A DNA stretch of 64,000 nt, from assembly GCA_910583845.1 (NCBI GenBank), contig CAJUAB010000025.1, positions 1-64,000 on the forward strand, read 5' to 3'. A model generated the notes under the pieces. It saw only the letters and a list, made by a program, of their open reading frames with translations, did not search any database and was not told where the DNA came from. This document shows, piece by piece, positions 50,546 to 57,931 of the stretch. Each line of letters starts with the position of its first letter. The first letter of the stretch is position 1. Position numbers and translations under genes: made by a program. Source of the DNA: an uncultured Acetatifactor sp. (GTDB lineage Bacteria; Bacillota; Clostridia; Lachnospirales; Lachnospiraceae).

Positions 50546-52291
50546 TTACAGACCGGATAATCCATAGTATGTCTCCAGGCCGTTCTTCAGATTCTCCTGC
50601 GCCTCTGCCAGTCTCTCCTTGGACTTCGTGTTCCACTCCGGCAGATTCGCCTTTACCGTGTCAAGCCAGCTGGGATCAGTCTCGCCCACACCGGAAATCT
50701 CCGAGTTGGTCATATTGTTCCACTCATTCAGACAATGAAGTTCGCTGCCGTCAACCATAATCTTGCAGGGATAGCACTTGTCGGAATAATCGTAGATAGC
50801 CCCATCTTCCCACAGCTTCAACACATATTGGAATCCGGGCATCAGATTCTCATCCGCAAATCGGGCATGACCGCCGCCCGTATACCAGATCTCCATCTGC
50901 TTGTCAAACTCCGCGCCGGTAACCAGCGGGAAAGAATCATTCAGGGCCGTCTTCATGGTTCCGTTGTCATTGTACATCTGGTCGGCTCTGGCCTGCATCG
51001 CGTCAGTGGAACCGCACCAATAGGAGCCAAAGGCATAGGCCAGGTCCATCTTCGCCTTCTCCGCGTCACTTAAGGCAGGATCGCCATCGTCCATCGCGTA
51101 GTTGTGCAGCGCCATCGGATCAATTACAATGCCCACATTGTTGCCGCGGTAATCTGTGGAGGGTCTGGGATAGATATCCCAGTCGCCGGACTGTACGGCA
51201 TTCTCCGGCCAGGTGCCATCCTCGTTCTGTCCCAGCGCCGCTGAGTTGAAAAACCAGGGGTCTCCGGCGTTTGTCAGGACATAATTCTTGCAGAAAAACT
51301 TATAGCTCCACCAACCGCCGTCTTCCATGATCGCGTCGTCGATGGCTCCCTCATTCCTCTTGGACCAGACCTCGGAGGAGGACCACTGAGGGATATAATC
51401 CAGCAGACTCATAACCTGCTCGGAAGCAATGTTGAACTCCGTATCCTCTTTCAGCGCCGCGTTCACGGTGTCGGTCCCGGTACCGATAAATTTGCTGGCG
51501 GAATCGCCGTAAATCAGTCCCCAGAAAGTAGTGTTGTTGGCTGAGGTGACAAAATCCGTATACTCATCGATGGTCCAGTCGGGATCGGGCGCGTCGATAT
51601 TATTTACCTCCGCCAGCTCTCTGTTCACATAGACGCCCCAGGGAATCATGTACTGGGGAAGCCCGGCCTGTACGCCATAGTAATTCATCATTCCCATGAT
51701 GGAACTGTTGAACGACTGGTACAGGGGATCGTCCGCATAGACCGACATATCCGCCACCATGCCCTTTGAGACATCCTTGGGAAGAGCGACTGAGCAGTAA
51801 ATATCGGGATATTTTCCATGCTCCGCCTTAAAATTCTCCAGCTCCTGATCCCAGGAAGTGTCATTGCCGTTCTCGTTGCCGGACTTCGCGTACAGATTGA
51901 TTTTGACGTTGGGATACATCTCATTGAACTTTTTTGCCATGGCATATACCATCGCAACATTGCTGCCCGTGAGATCCACCTGTTCATCAGCGTCCCAATG
52001 CCCCATATCCGCATGATAGAGACCGTCTCCGGACCAGGTCATAATATCGATTTCCCCACTTACGTTGGGATCAAGTGTCATGTAGAAGGGAGTTGTGTTT
52101 TCTGTTTCACCGTTCCCGGCGTTGTCACTGCCCGCATCCGCGCCGCCCTGACTCTCCTGCTGGCTCTGCTGCCCGCTGCCTGCCTGGGTTCCCCCCGCAG
52201 CCTGATCGTTCCCTCCGTTCCCGCAGGCTGTCATCGTTCCGACAGTCATGGTAACCGCAAGTAACAGACCTAAGATTTTCTTTGCTTTCAT
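50546..52291 (-). CDS. Sugar ABC transporter solute-binding lipoprotein
   Basis: Extracellular binding lipoprotein of 581 aa, with lipobox TMTAC (Cys 23) followed by a Gly/Gln/Ser-rich tether. Large-ligand type (LplA-like), long for the family, suggesting an oligosaccharide longer than a disaccharide. ATG at 52291 after ATGGAGG; frame to 52333 lacks a signal. It is third in the operon, 90 bp ahead of the giant binding protein gene, so two different binding proteins serve the locus. Confidence 0.88.
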   Translation of the reverse strand: MKAKKILGLLLAVTMTVGTMTACGNGGNDQAAGGTQAGSGQQSQQESQGGADAGSDNAGNGETENTTPFYMTLDPNVSGEIDIMTWSGDGLYHADMGHWDADEQVDLTGSNVAMVYAMAKKFNEMYPNVKINLYAKSGNENGNDTSWDQELENFKAEHGKYPDIYCSVALPKDVSKGMVADMSVYADDPLYQSFNSSIMGMMNYYGVQAGLPQYMIPWGVYVNRELAEVNNIDAPDPDWTIDEYTDFVTSANNTTFWGLIYGDSASKFIGTGTDTVNAALKEDTEFNIASEQVMSLLDYIPQWSSSEVWSKRNEGAIDDAIMEDGGWWSYKFFCKNYVLTNAGDPWFFNSAALGQNEDGTWPENAVQSGDWDIYPRPSTDYRGNNVGIVIDPMALHNYAMDDGDPALSDAEKAKMDLAYAFGSYWCGSTDAMQARADQMYNDNGTMKTALNDSFPLVTGAEFDKQMEIWYTGGGHARFADENLMPGFQYVLKLWEDGAIYDYSDKCYPCKIMVDGSELHCLNEWNNMTNSEISGVGETDPSWLDTVKANLPEWNTKSKERLAEAQENLKNGLETYYGLSGL

Positions 52292-52396
52292 AATTTCCTC
52301 CATTTCTATTGAGTACAGACCCCTGCCTCTCATCCCGCAGGTTTATTTTGGGGCAAGGTTTCGGCCGTTATATGCCGCGCCTGTAACAATCAGTTT

Positions 52397-54316
52397 CTAA
52401 TTCTCAGGGGCTTCCTTACTCTGATTCCACTCTGTGATCACGGCTCTGGCCCCTCCATGCGTCACCGCGTCACCCTCCTCATTGATGATATGACTCATGC
52501 CGGGATTCCCCGTAATCATCACGGTACAGATATTATGTACCCGGATGTCCTCCGTATTCTCCGGTACCTCCATGGCGCTGTGAAGCTCCACTTCCGCGTC
52601 CCGGTTGTAGAGATAGATCCCCAGCCCCCACGCCTCATGGCTTTTCACAGAATCGGCAATCTTGACGGACGCGAAACCGTTGACTGTGCCTTCATGGCTC
52701 TGCCAGCTCTCCTGGTCCGGCACATCGTAGGGAATCTCGCACTGGTAAAAGATGATCTCTCCGTTTTCCCCTTCCCATATCGTCTGGTATTCCTGGAAAT
52801 GTTCCACCATCAGCGCATAAATCCTCACACGATCACCGGATACCATTATACCGTTTGCCGCCCGGTTCTCATCCCAGCCTACGCCCGAGCCATGATCGGC
52901 TCTCCACACCCAGAAGTTATCGCCTGTAATGTCGCTCTGGCACAGCTTCACGCAGCATTTCACGTCCGTGCGATACTCTTTGGCACCGCCCACCCGGAAA
53001 AACAGGTCTGCCAGCAAGGTCCGGGTATGATCGCCGTTTTCCCCGGCGTCCTCCCCCTCCGTGCCCACTTTCAGCAAATACTCCGTCTCTCCGGGGCCCG
53101 CGTCGAAGAGAATACCCGCAAGTGTCACCTTCGCGTTGCCTGCCACCTCCATACACGCATTGCCCTCCATGGAACGCAGGGTTGCAAGGCCGCTGCCCAG
53201 CACTATGGTTCCCTCCCGTTCTACCAGAACAGGGGCCGTCAGCTGATAAATCCCCGGTGTCAGGAATAAATGTTTCCCCGCCCGCAGTGCCTCGTTCATG
53301 GTCTCCGCGGTGTCCGAGAAAGGTTTCGCTATGTAAAATTCCTCCATGGGGACAAACTCTCCCGGCGTCCAGTCCACTCCCACGGCCCCTGTCCGGGTCG
53401 GCGGCACATATACGCCGAAGCCTTTTTCCTGATCATAGGCCAAAAAGGGCTTCTCCCTGATTTCCTCCACTTCCGGAACATCCGTATAAGCGTGTTCCGG
53501 CCAGGTTCCTGCCGGGGTTTTCCCCTCTTCAATACCGGCAAACACAATATTCCAGTTCTCACCGATCCAGGTGTTCCAGTCACAGTTTCTGGATAACCAT
53601 TGCTGCTGACTGCCGGAATTTACCGCCAGGTCCACTTTGCTGTTGGACAGAAAACCGCCGCTGGCCCACCCGTAATTGTCATGAAGGTACATGGTCTTTT
53701 CCAGATGGACCCGCCTCATGAAAGTGGCCTGGGATACAGCCCATGTCACATAACTTCTGGCCGAAAGATTCTCCACTCCTCTCCAGAAATTGCAGGTGGC
53801 GTTATGATTGTTGTTGTCCCCCAGCCATCTGGCATCGCATCCCACCGTATAGAGAGACACATCGTCCGGCATGGCCCCCAGTCCGGCCACCTGCATGTAG
53901 AATCCCACCCTGGGCTGAACTTTTTCATCATATTCCCCGGGGAGAAAATAGACCGAATATCTGGCATCTCCAAACTGATTGGTCTCCTGCCTGCCCCACA
54001 GCTCCGACAATTCCCTCGAAACATCCTCCGGATCATCCTCCGGGGCAAAAAACCAGACGTTTTCCCCAAAACTCTCCAGATGATATCCCTCTCTGCCGGG
54101 CAGAATCCCTTCCCCCGACCGCATATCCCTGTTCTGCTGCGTCACTGCGTCTCCTTCCTCCTGCGCGCGTTCTTCCTCCGCCTGCCGCTCTGTCTGCTCC
54201 TGTTGTTCTGTCACCTGTGTCTGCGGTTCCTCCCCGGCTTTCCCGCAGGCACACAGACCTGCTCCGCAGCACAGGATTATAGCCGCTCCCGCCAGCAGGT
54301 ATTTTGTTCTTTTCAT
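52397..54316 (-). CDS. GH55-like parallel beta-helix lipoprotein
   Basis: Exported lipoprotein of 639 aa: signal peptide ending LCAC (lipid Cys 24), a Gln/Glu-rich spacer, then a protein with pectate-lyase-3/GH55-like beta-helix repeats (YSVYFLPGEYDEKVQPRVGF, CNFWRGVENLSARSYVTW, GGFLSNSKVDLAVNSGSQQQW, NWNIVFAG). GH55 enzymes are beta-1,3-glucanases; relatives of this subtype are often left uncharacterised, so activity is inferred. Ends HGGARAVITEWNQ. Start at 54316 with GGGAGG; the longer frame to 54484 only translates a 57-bp tandem repeat. Likely acts on polymer at the cell surface. Confidence 0.65.
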   Translation of the reverse strand: MKRTKYLLAGAAIILCCGAGLCACGKAGEEPQTQVTEQQEQTERQAEEERAQEEGDAVTQQNRDMRSGEGILPGREGYHLESFGENVWFFAPEDDPEDVSRELSELWGRQETNQFGDARYSVYFLPGEYDEKVQPRVGFYMQVAGLGAMPDDVSLYTVGCDARWLGDNNNHNATCNFWRGVENLSARSYVTWAVSQATFMRRVHLEKTMYLHDNYGWASGGFLSNSKVDLAVNSGSQQQWLSRNCDWNTWIGENWNIVFAGIEEGKTPAGTWPEHAYTDVPEVEEIREKPFLAYDQEKGFGVYVPPTRTGAVGVDWTPGEFVPMEEFYIAKPFSDTAETMNEALRAGKHLFLTPGIYQLTAPVLVEREGTIVLGSGLATLRSMEGNACMEVAGNAKVTLAGILFDAGPGETEYLLKVGTEGEDAGENGDHTRTLLADLFFRVGGAKEYRTDVKCCVKLCQSDITGDNFWVWRADHGSGVGWDENRAANGIMVSGDRVRIYALMVEHFQEYQTIWEGENGEIIFYQCEIPYDVPDQESWQSHEGTVNGFASVKIADSVKSHEAWGLGIYLYNRDAEVELHSAMEVPENTEDIRVHNICTVMITGNPGMSHIINEEGDAVTHGGARAVITEWNQSKEAPEN

Positions 54317-54366
54317 ATTGCACCGCCTCCCGATTCCATCTTTCACCCCCGCCGCTGGTCCGGCGA

Positions 54367-54470
54367 GCCGGGCATCCGCCTCCCGTCCCGGTTCCCTCTT
54401 TCGCGGCCCCGCCGTCCCGGCGGGCCGGACATCCGCTTCCCGTCCCGGTTCCCTCTTTCGCAGCCCCGCC
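54367..54470 (-). repeat. 57-bp tandem repeat between DUF4886 and GH55-like genes
   Basis: Unit starts at 54367 and again at 54424; the second copy is nearly complete and differs at few positions. It lies in the untranslated gap ahead of the GH55-like gene. Confidence 0.8.
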
Positions 54471-54480
54471 GGCTTCCCGC

Positions 54481-55254
54481 TCACAGGCTCCGCATGTCCG
54501 GGATTACTCCATCCACCACTTTTCTAATCAATTCCAGCAGCTCCGGCACCGCCGTCTCTTCCGTCGCCACATCACGCTCCGGCACATAGACATTTCCTTT
54601 TAACGGACGCCCCGTCAAGGTCCTGTACCAGGAGGCGGCCAACGCATAGCGCCCGTACAGATAACTCATATGGAATCCGTCTCTGCAAAGGGACTGCCCG
54701 CCTTCCCCATATCGGAAAGGAGCCTCCCCCCGCAGCGTCTGAATCACGCTGCCGCAGGGAATCAGCGGAATATTTCTTCGTTCGGACGCCCCTTTATATG
54801 CAGCGCTGAGACGCTCATACATCTCCTGCTGATCATTGTGATAGCGCACAAATCTGTCGTGGGTACTGTCTGTCTCATAAGCCCAGGTCTGTTGCAGATA
54901 CATCTTTGCCCCGGGCCGATGCCTCCGCACATATTCCATCATATATCCGAGAAACGGCTCATACGTGTCCGGCCATCCGCTGTCATGGCTCGCCTGCTGC
55001 GTCACAATGAAATCCCACTCTTCCTCTTCCAGCACATGGTTTGCCGATACATAGCGTTCCTGGGACTGCCCGTTCAGCTCGTACAGATATTCTTCCGAAC
55101 CCGTACGGATATTGTGCCAGTGCCGTTCGAGATTGCAGCCTCCGATATACAGATTGACCACCCTGCTCTCCACGCCGTCCGCAGCCGCGATCTGATGCAG
55201 ATAGTGTGTGGCGTCCTGTGAAAAGCTGTTTCCGATTGCCAGAATACGAATCAT
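54481..55254 (-). CDS. DUF4886 / SGNH-hydrolase-like protein
   Basis: Cytoplasmic protein of 257 aa. It starts ILAIGNSFSQDA, the block I Ser of the SGNH fold, then YIGGCNLERHW, TQQASHDSG and the C-terminal CRDGFHMS with Asp and His, so the catalytic triad of an esterase seems complete. DUF4886 proteins frequently accompany glycosidases and may remove acyl groups from oligosaccharides. GGAGGG precedes the ATG at 55254. First gene after the operator-flanked promoter. Confidence 0.75.
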   Translation of the reverse strand: MIRILAIGNSFSQDATHYLHQIAAADGVESRVVNLYIGGCNLERHWHNIRTGSEEYLYELNGQSQERYVSANHVLEEEEWDFIVTQQASHDSGWPDTYEPFLGYMMEYVRRHRPGAKMYLQQTWAYETDSTHDRFVRYHNDQQEMYERLSAAYKGASERRNIPLIPCGSVIQTLRGEAPFRYGEGGQSLCRDGFHMSYLYGRYALAASWYRTLTGRPLKGNVYVPERDVATEETAVPELLELIRKVVDGVIPDMRSL

Positions 55255-55361
55255 TCTTCCCTCCGTTTATCCATGCGTCGCCCCGACCGGCACATCTGTT
55301 ACCATCCGGTTCTGCGCCTTATCACACGGATTTTGTGCATCTTTACTTTTTGCGTTTTTAG

Positions 55362-55373
55362 AAAAACGTTTTT
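55362..55373. promoter_or_regulatory. LacI-type operator O1, downstream of operon start
   Basis: Perfect palindrome AAAAACGTTTTT with a central CG, about 5-15 bp beyond the expected transcription start of the glycan operon. Confidence 0.7.
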
Positions 55374-55383
55374 GTTATTGTGT

Positions 55384-55412
55384 AGTATATACCCACTTGG
55401 GACTAATGTCAA
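55384..55412 (-). promoter_or_regulatory. Main promoter of the glycan operon
   Basis: Minus strand TTGACA (55407-55412), exactly 17 bp, TATACT (55384-55389): a near-perfect sigma-A promoter, located between two operator copies. Confidence 0.85.
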
Positions 55413-55428
55413 CAAAAACGTTTTTGTT
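55411..55428. promoter_or_regulatory. LacI-type operator O2, at the -35 of the glycan promoter
   Basis: 18-bp perfect palindrome AACAAAAACGTTTTTGTT, touching the -35 hexamer. Spaced about 52 bp centre to centre from O1, close to five helical turns, which would favour joint binding or looping. Confidence 0.7.
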
Positions 55429-55574
55429 TTTTCACTTTTGTGCAAACACTATAAATGTGTTGTATGGCATTTGTGATTTTTTACAACAAAAAAAGGGGCC
55501 TTCTCTGGTCTCCCCTCTTGTTGTGAAAATTGCCCCCTGTTGTTTCGCGGCGCACAGCCTGCTTCCGTGGGCTT
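55429..55574. other. AT-rich spacer between operator O2 and the regulator stop
   Basis: Apart from a run of A/T and a short G/C block after acaacaaaaaaagggg I see no gene or terminator with a convincing stem. Confidence 0.4.
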
Positions 55575-56591
55575 TTACATGCTCTGTGCCGGTATTTGTA
55601 TCCTGCCTGCTTTCCTGCAGGACTTTCTCTGGATCAGCTCCCCCTCAATGGTATGAATTTCTCCCTCCTTATCCCCTCTGACCAGGCCTGCCAGTTCCCG
55701 TATGGCCAGGCTCCCCTGCTCCACAATATGTGTCTGAATGGTTGTCAGCGCGGGCGTATACCACTGGCTCAGCTCAATATCATCGCATCCCAGGACACTG
55801 ATATCCTCCGGCACGGAATATCCTGCCTCCTGCAAGGCCTTGATACAGCCGAAAGCACTGTCATCATTGGCGGCAAATACCGCCTCCGGCAGCGGCAATC
55901 CCTTATTCAGGAAGGCTTTTATCTCCCTGTAAGCAATCCATCTGTCAAAATAGCACTTCAGAACATAGTCCGGCGGCACCGGACAGTCCTTCTCCCGCAG
56001 CCAGTCCTCAAAGCCCATCTGGCGCATCTGGCCGTCATAAGTATAGTCCACGCCGCTGAGCTCCAGTATTCTCCGGTGTCCCAGTGAATACAGATATTCC
56101 GCCGCCATCCGTCCTCCCCTGTATGAGTCAAGCAATACGCTGGAGGCGTATTGCTCTTTGATCTCCCGGTCCAGATAAACCACCGGAAATTCCATATCCC
56201 GCAAATATTTTTCCTGCTCCTCTTTCAGTCCGCTATGCAATATGACCGCCCCGTCCACGCGTTTTCCCATCAGAAAGCGAAACAGGTCCTCATCCTCCAG
56301 AATAAAAATCTCCATTCCGTATCCATGCTTCTTGCATTCCCTGTACATGGATTCCACCAGCACTCCGTAATAACCGGAAATGGAAGAAGTAAAGAACCCC
56401 AGCAGCCCCGTATCTGAGGATTTCAGATTCTGCCCGTTCCAGTCCGGTATATATTTCATTTTTTTAGCCAGCTCTATGATTCTTTCTCTGGTTTCCCGCT
56501 TTAAGACGCCCTGTCCCGAAAGCGCGTGAGACACCGTCGTTATGGACACTCCAGCCTCCCTGGCCACATCTTTTATCGTAACTCTTTTCAC
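55575..56591 (-). CDS. LacI-family transcriptional regulator 2
   Basis: Regulator of 338 aa. Helix-turn-helix TIKDVAREAGVSITTVSHALSG, hinge NGQNLKS, sensor domain with FAANDDSAFGCIKALQ and a closing LTTIQTHIVEQGSLA. The start codon is GTG at 56591. It precedes the glycan operon on the same strand and has its own promoter, flanked by the same operator motif, so it should repress itself and the operon. Its recognition helix is the same as that of the LacI paralogue at 30099-31091. The C-terminal tail is Arg/Lys-rich (IQRKSCRKAGR). Confidence 0.9.
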   Translation of the reverse strand: MKRVTIKDVAREAGVSITTVSHALSGQGVLKRETRERIIELAKKMKYIPDWNGQNLKSSDTGLLGFFTSSISGYYGVLVESMYRECKKHGYGMEIFILEDEDLFRFLMGKRVDGAVILHSGLKEEQEKYLRDMEFPVVYLDREIKEQYASSVLLDSYRGGRMAAEYLYSLGHRRILELSGVDYTYDGQMRQMGFEDWLREKDCPVPPDYVLKCYFDRWIAYREIKAFLNKGLPLPEAVFAANDDSAFGCIKALQEAGYSVPEDISVLGCDDIELSQWYTPALTTIQTHIVEQGSLAIRELAGLVRGDKEGEIHTIEGELIQRKSCRKAGRIQIPAQSM

Positions 56592-56679
56592 ATTCCCACA
56601 CCTTCCCTGTATAGCCCGCGAACAACTTTCGTTCTCCCTGGTTTATACGGGTATATCTCCATTTCCCTCCCAAGAGAAC

Positions 56680-56689
56680 AAAACGTTTT
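56680..56689. promoter_or_regulatory. LacI-type operator O3, downstream of regulator -10
   Basis: Palindrome AAAACGTTTT, a few bases past the -10 of the LacI-2 promoter; reads AAAAACGTTTT on the minus strand. Confidence 0.6.
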
Positions 56690-56694
56690 TCTTT

Positions 56695-56723
56695 ATTATA
56701 TCTTTTCAGCTTTGCATTTGCAA
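56695..56723 (-). promoter_or_regulatory. Promoter of LacI-2
   Basis: Minus strand TTGCAA (56718-56723), 17 bp, TATAAT (56695-56700). Confidence 0.7.
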
Positions 56724-56745
56724 TAAATTCCAGCAAAAATATTTT

Positions 56746-56756
56746 GAACGTTTTTC
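56746..56756. promoter_or_regulatory. Partial LacI-type operator O4 beside the thiT promoter
   Basis: GAACGTTTTTC keeps the CG core and one full arm. It lies 23 bp behind the LacI-2 -35 and directly abuts the thiT -35 hexamer. Confidence 0.4.
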
Positions 56757-56785
56757 TTGACAACACAACCGACAGCGTATATGAT
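56757..56785 (+). promoter_or_regulatory. Promoter of the TPP riboswitch-thiT transcript
   Basis: TTGACA (56757-56762), 17 bp, TATGAT (56780-56785). Confidence 0.85.
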
Positions 56786-56805
56786 AGACGGCGTAGTAAA
56801 TTACA

Positions 56806-56893
56806 TTTGCTAGGGGAGCACATCGCTGAGACTGGATCTTCCGATCCTAACCCTCATTACTTGACCCGGACAATACCGGCGTAGGGAAGCAGA
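56806..56893 (+). ncRNA. TPP riboswitch (THI element)
   Basis: The aptamer has all conserved blocks in order: GGGGAGC, CTGAGA (56826-56831), AACCCTCATTACTTGACCCGG with the usual spacing, then GACAATACCGGCGTAGGGA, and a closing P1 of TGCT with AGCA. It binds thiamine pyrophosphate and turns off the thiamine transporter gene downstream. Confidence 0.95.
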
Positions 56894-56950
56894 CATTTGA
56901 AAGCCCGTGAAACCGCGGCTTTTGAATCCTGACACATGTAGAGCGCGCTC

Positions 56951-57005
56951 AAAGACCGGCGGCCCGTCTGTCGCGGCAGACAGGGCATCCGTTGAAACGG
57001 TCTTT
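56951..57005 (+). promoter_or_regulatory. Structured leader segment between TPP aptamer and thiT
   Basis: AAAGACCG (56951-56958) and CGGTCTTT (56998-57005) pair perfectly over a 39-nt interior that itself folds (CCGTCTG with CAGACAGG). It may be a switching domain between the aptamer and the start-site hairpin. Confidence 0.5.
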
Positions 57006-57085
57006 ATTGCGGCGCTGACATGCGAAAAGAGGAAAATCATGGGAATGGAGAAATGTTTCTCCATCTTTCCCGTGAACGATGTCGT

Positions 57086-57116
57086 CCCTCCTTGCACCCA
57101 CAAAGGAGGTTTTTTT
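57086..57116 (+). terminator. Terminator/ribosome-site hairpin of the TPP switch
   Basis: CCTCCTT (57086-57092) pairs with AAGGAGG (57102-57108), followed by eight T immediately before the ATG at 57117. The 3' arm is the ribosome site, so the hairpin can both end transcription and block translation. Confidence 0.7.
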
Positions 57117-57851
57117 ATGTTCTATGAAACGGTAACGGATGAATGGGGAGGGACCACCTATGTCCCCACCGCCCTGGGCAATGTCCTGCTGGCCCTTCTC
57201 ATACTGGCTCTGCTGGGAGGCGCCGTGGCCTTTGCCCGCGCCCATGGCAGGCGGCGGGCAGAGGCCGGGGGCGCTTCCGCCCCGGCCGCGTCCCGGAGCC
57301 CTGTAGGAAAAGCCGGCGGCAGGCTGACTGTGAGGCAGCTGGTATTCTGCGCCATGGCCATGGCGCTGGGCACGGTGCTGTCCAATATCAAGCTGTTCAG
57401 CTTTCCCTTCGGCGGCTCCGTCACGTTGTTGTCCATGCTGGTGATCTGTCTGCCCGGATATTTCTTCGGTCTGGGAGCCGGCCTGCTCACCGGGGTGGCC
57501 TACGGCGTGCTGCAGCTTCTCATCGACCCCTATGTGCTGTTCCCTGTGCAGCTGGTGGTGGACTATCTGCTGGCTTTTGGCGCGCTGGGGCTTTCAGGCC
57601 TGTTTTCCAGATCCAGAAACGGACTGATCAAGGGCTACCTGGCAGCGGTGCTGGGGCGCTATGTCTTCGCGGTTCTCTCCGGCTGGCTCTTCTTCGGGGC
57701 TTACGCCTGGGAGGGATGGGACCCGCTGCCCTACTCCCTGGCCTATAACGCCACCTATATCTTTTCCGAAGCCGCCGTCACCATCGCCGTCCTTCTGCTG
57801 CCCCCTGTGAAAAAGGCCGTGGCCAGCGTGAGAAAGGCGGCGCTGGAGTAA
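57117..57851 (+). CDS. thiT: Thiamine-specific ECF transporter S component
   Basis: Membrane S component of 244 aa that captures thiamine and relies on a shared ECF energy module. An extra N-terminal helix (about 18-40) and a Gly/Ala/Arg-rich linker precede the six-helix core, from VRQLVFCAMAMALG. Family marks include FPFGGSVTLLSML, a VDYLLAFGALGL helix and the ligand-site region YAWEGWDPLPYSLAYNATYI. The ATG at 57117 is fixed by AAAGGAGG and by the riboswitch hairpin. Regulation by the TPP riboswitch supports the assignment. The N-terminal extra helix is longer than in typical ThiT. Confidence 0.92.
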   Translation: MFYETVTDEWGGTTYVPTALGNVLLALLILALLGGAVAFARAHGRRRAEAGGASAPAASRSPVGKAGGRLTVRQLVFCAMAMALGTVLSNIKLFSFPFGGSVTLLSMLVICLPGYFFGLGAGLLTGVAYGVLQLLIDPYVLFPVQLVVDYLLAFGALGLSGLFSRSRNGLIKGYLAAVLGRYVFAVLSGWLFFGAYAWEGWDPLPYSLAYNATYIFSEAAVTIAVLLLPPVKKAVASVRKAALE

Positions 57852-57893
57852 AACTGCGGGGTAGCAGCATACACGGATGGCGCGAAAACAAGT

Positions 57894-57931
57894 GGAGGCG
57901 AAATCCCCGTCAGATATGCTCTTTCGCCTCC
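57894..57931. terminator. Hairpin between convergent thiT and addA
   Basis: GGAGGCGAAA (57894-57903) is exactly complementary to 57922-57931, with an 18-nt loop. It overlaps the last codons of addA. T runs are poor on both sides, so termination is tentative. Confidence 0.4.

Noticed and set aside
40237..52291. A dedicated ATPase for the glycan importers
   Set aside because: No Walker A/signature pair is encoded in the operon; the only nearby ABC ATPase (7032-7970) is of the drug-export type.
55362..55428. AAAAACGTTTTT sites as CcpA cre elements
   Set aside because: The cre consensus requires TG at one end and CA at the other (TGNNANCGNTNNCA); these lack them, and two LacI genes lie in the locus.
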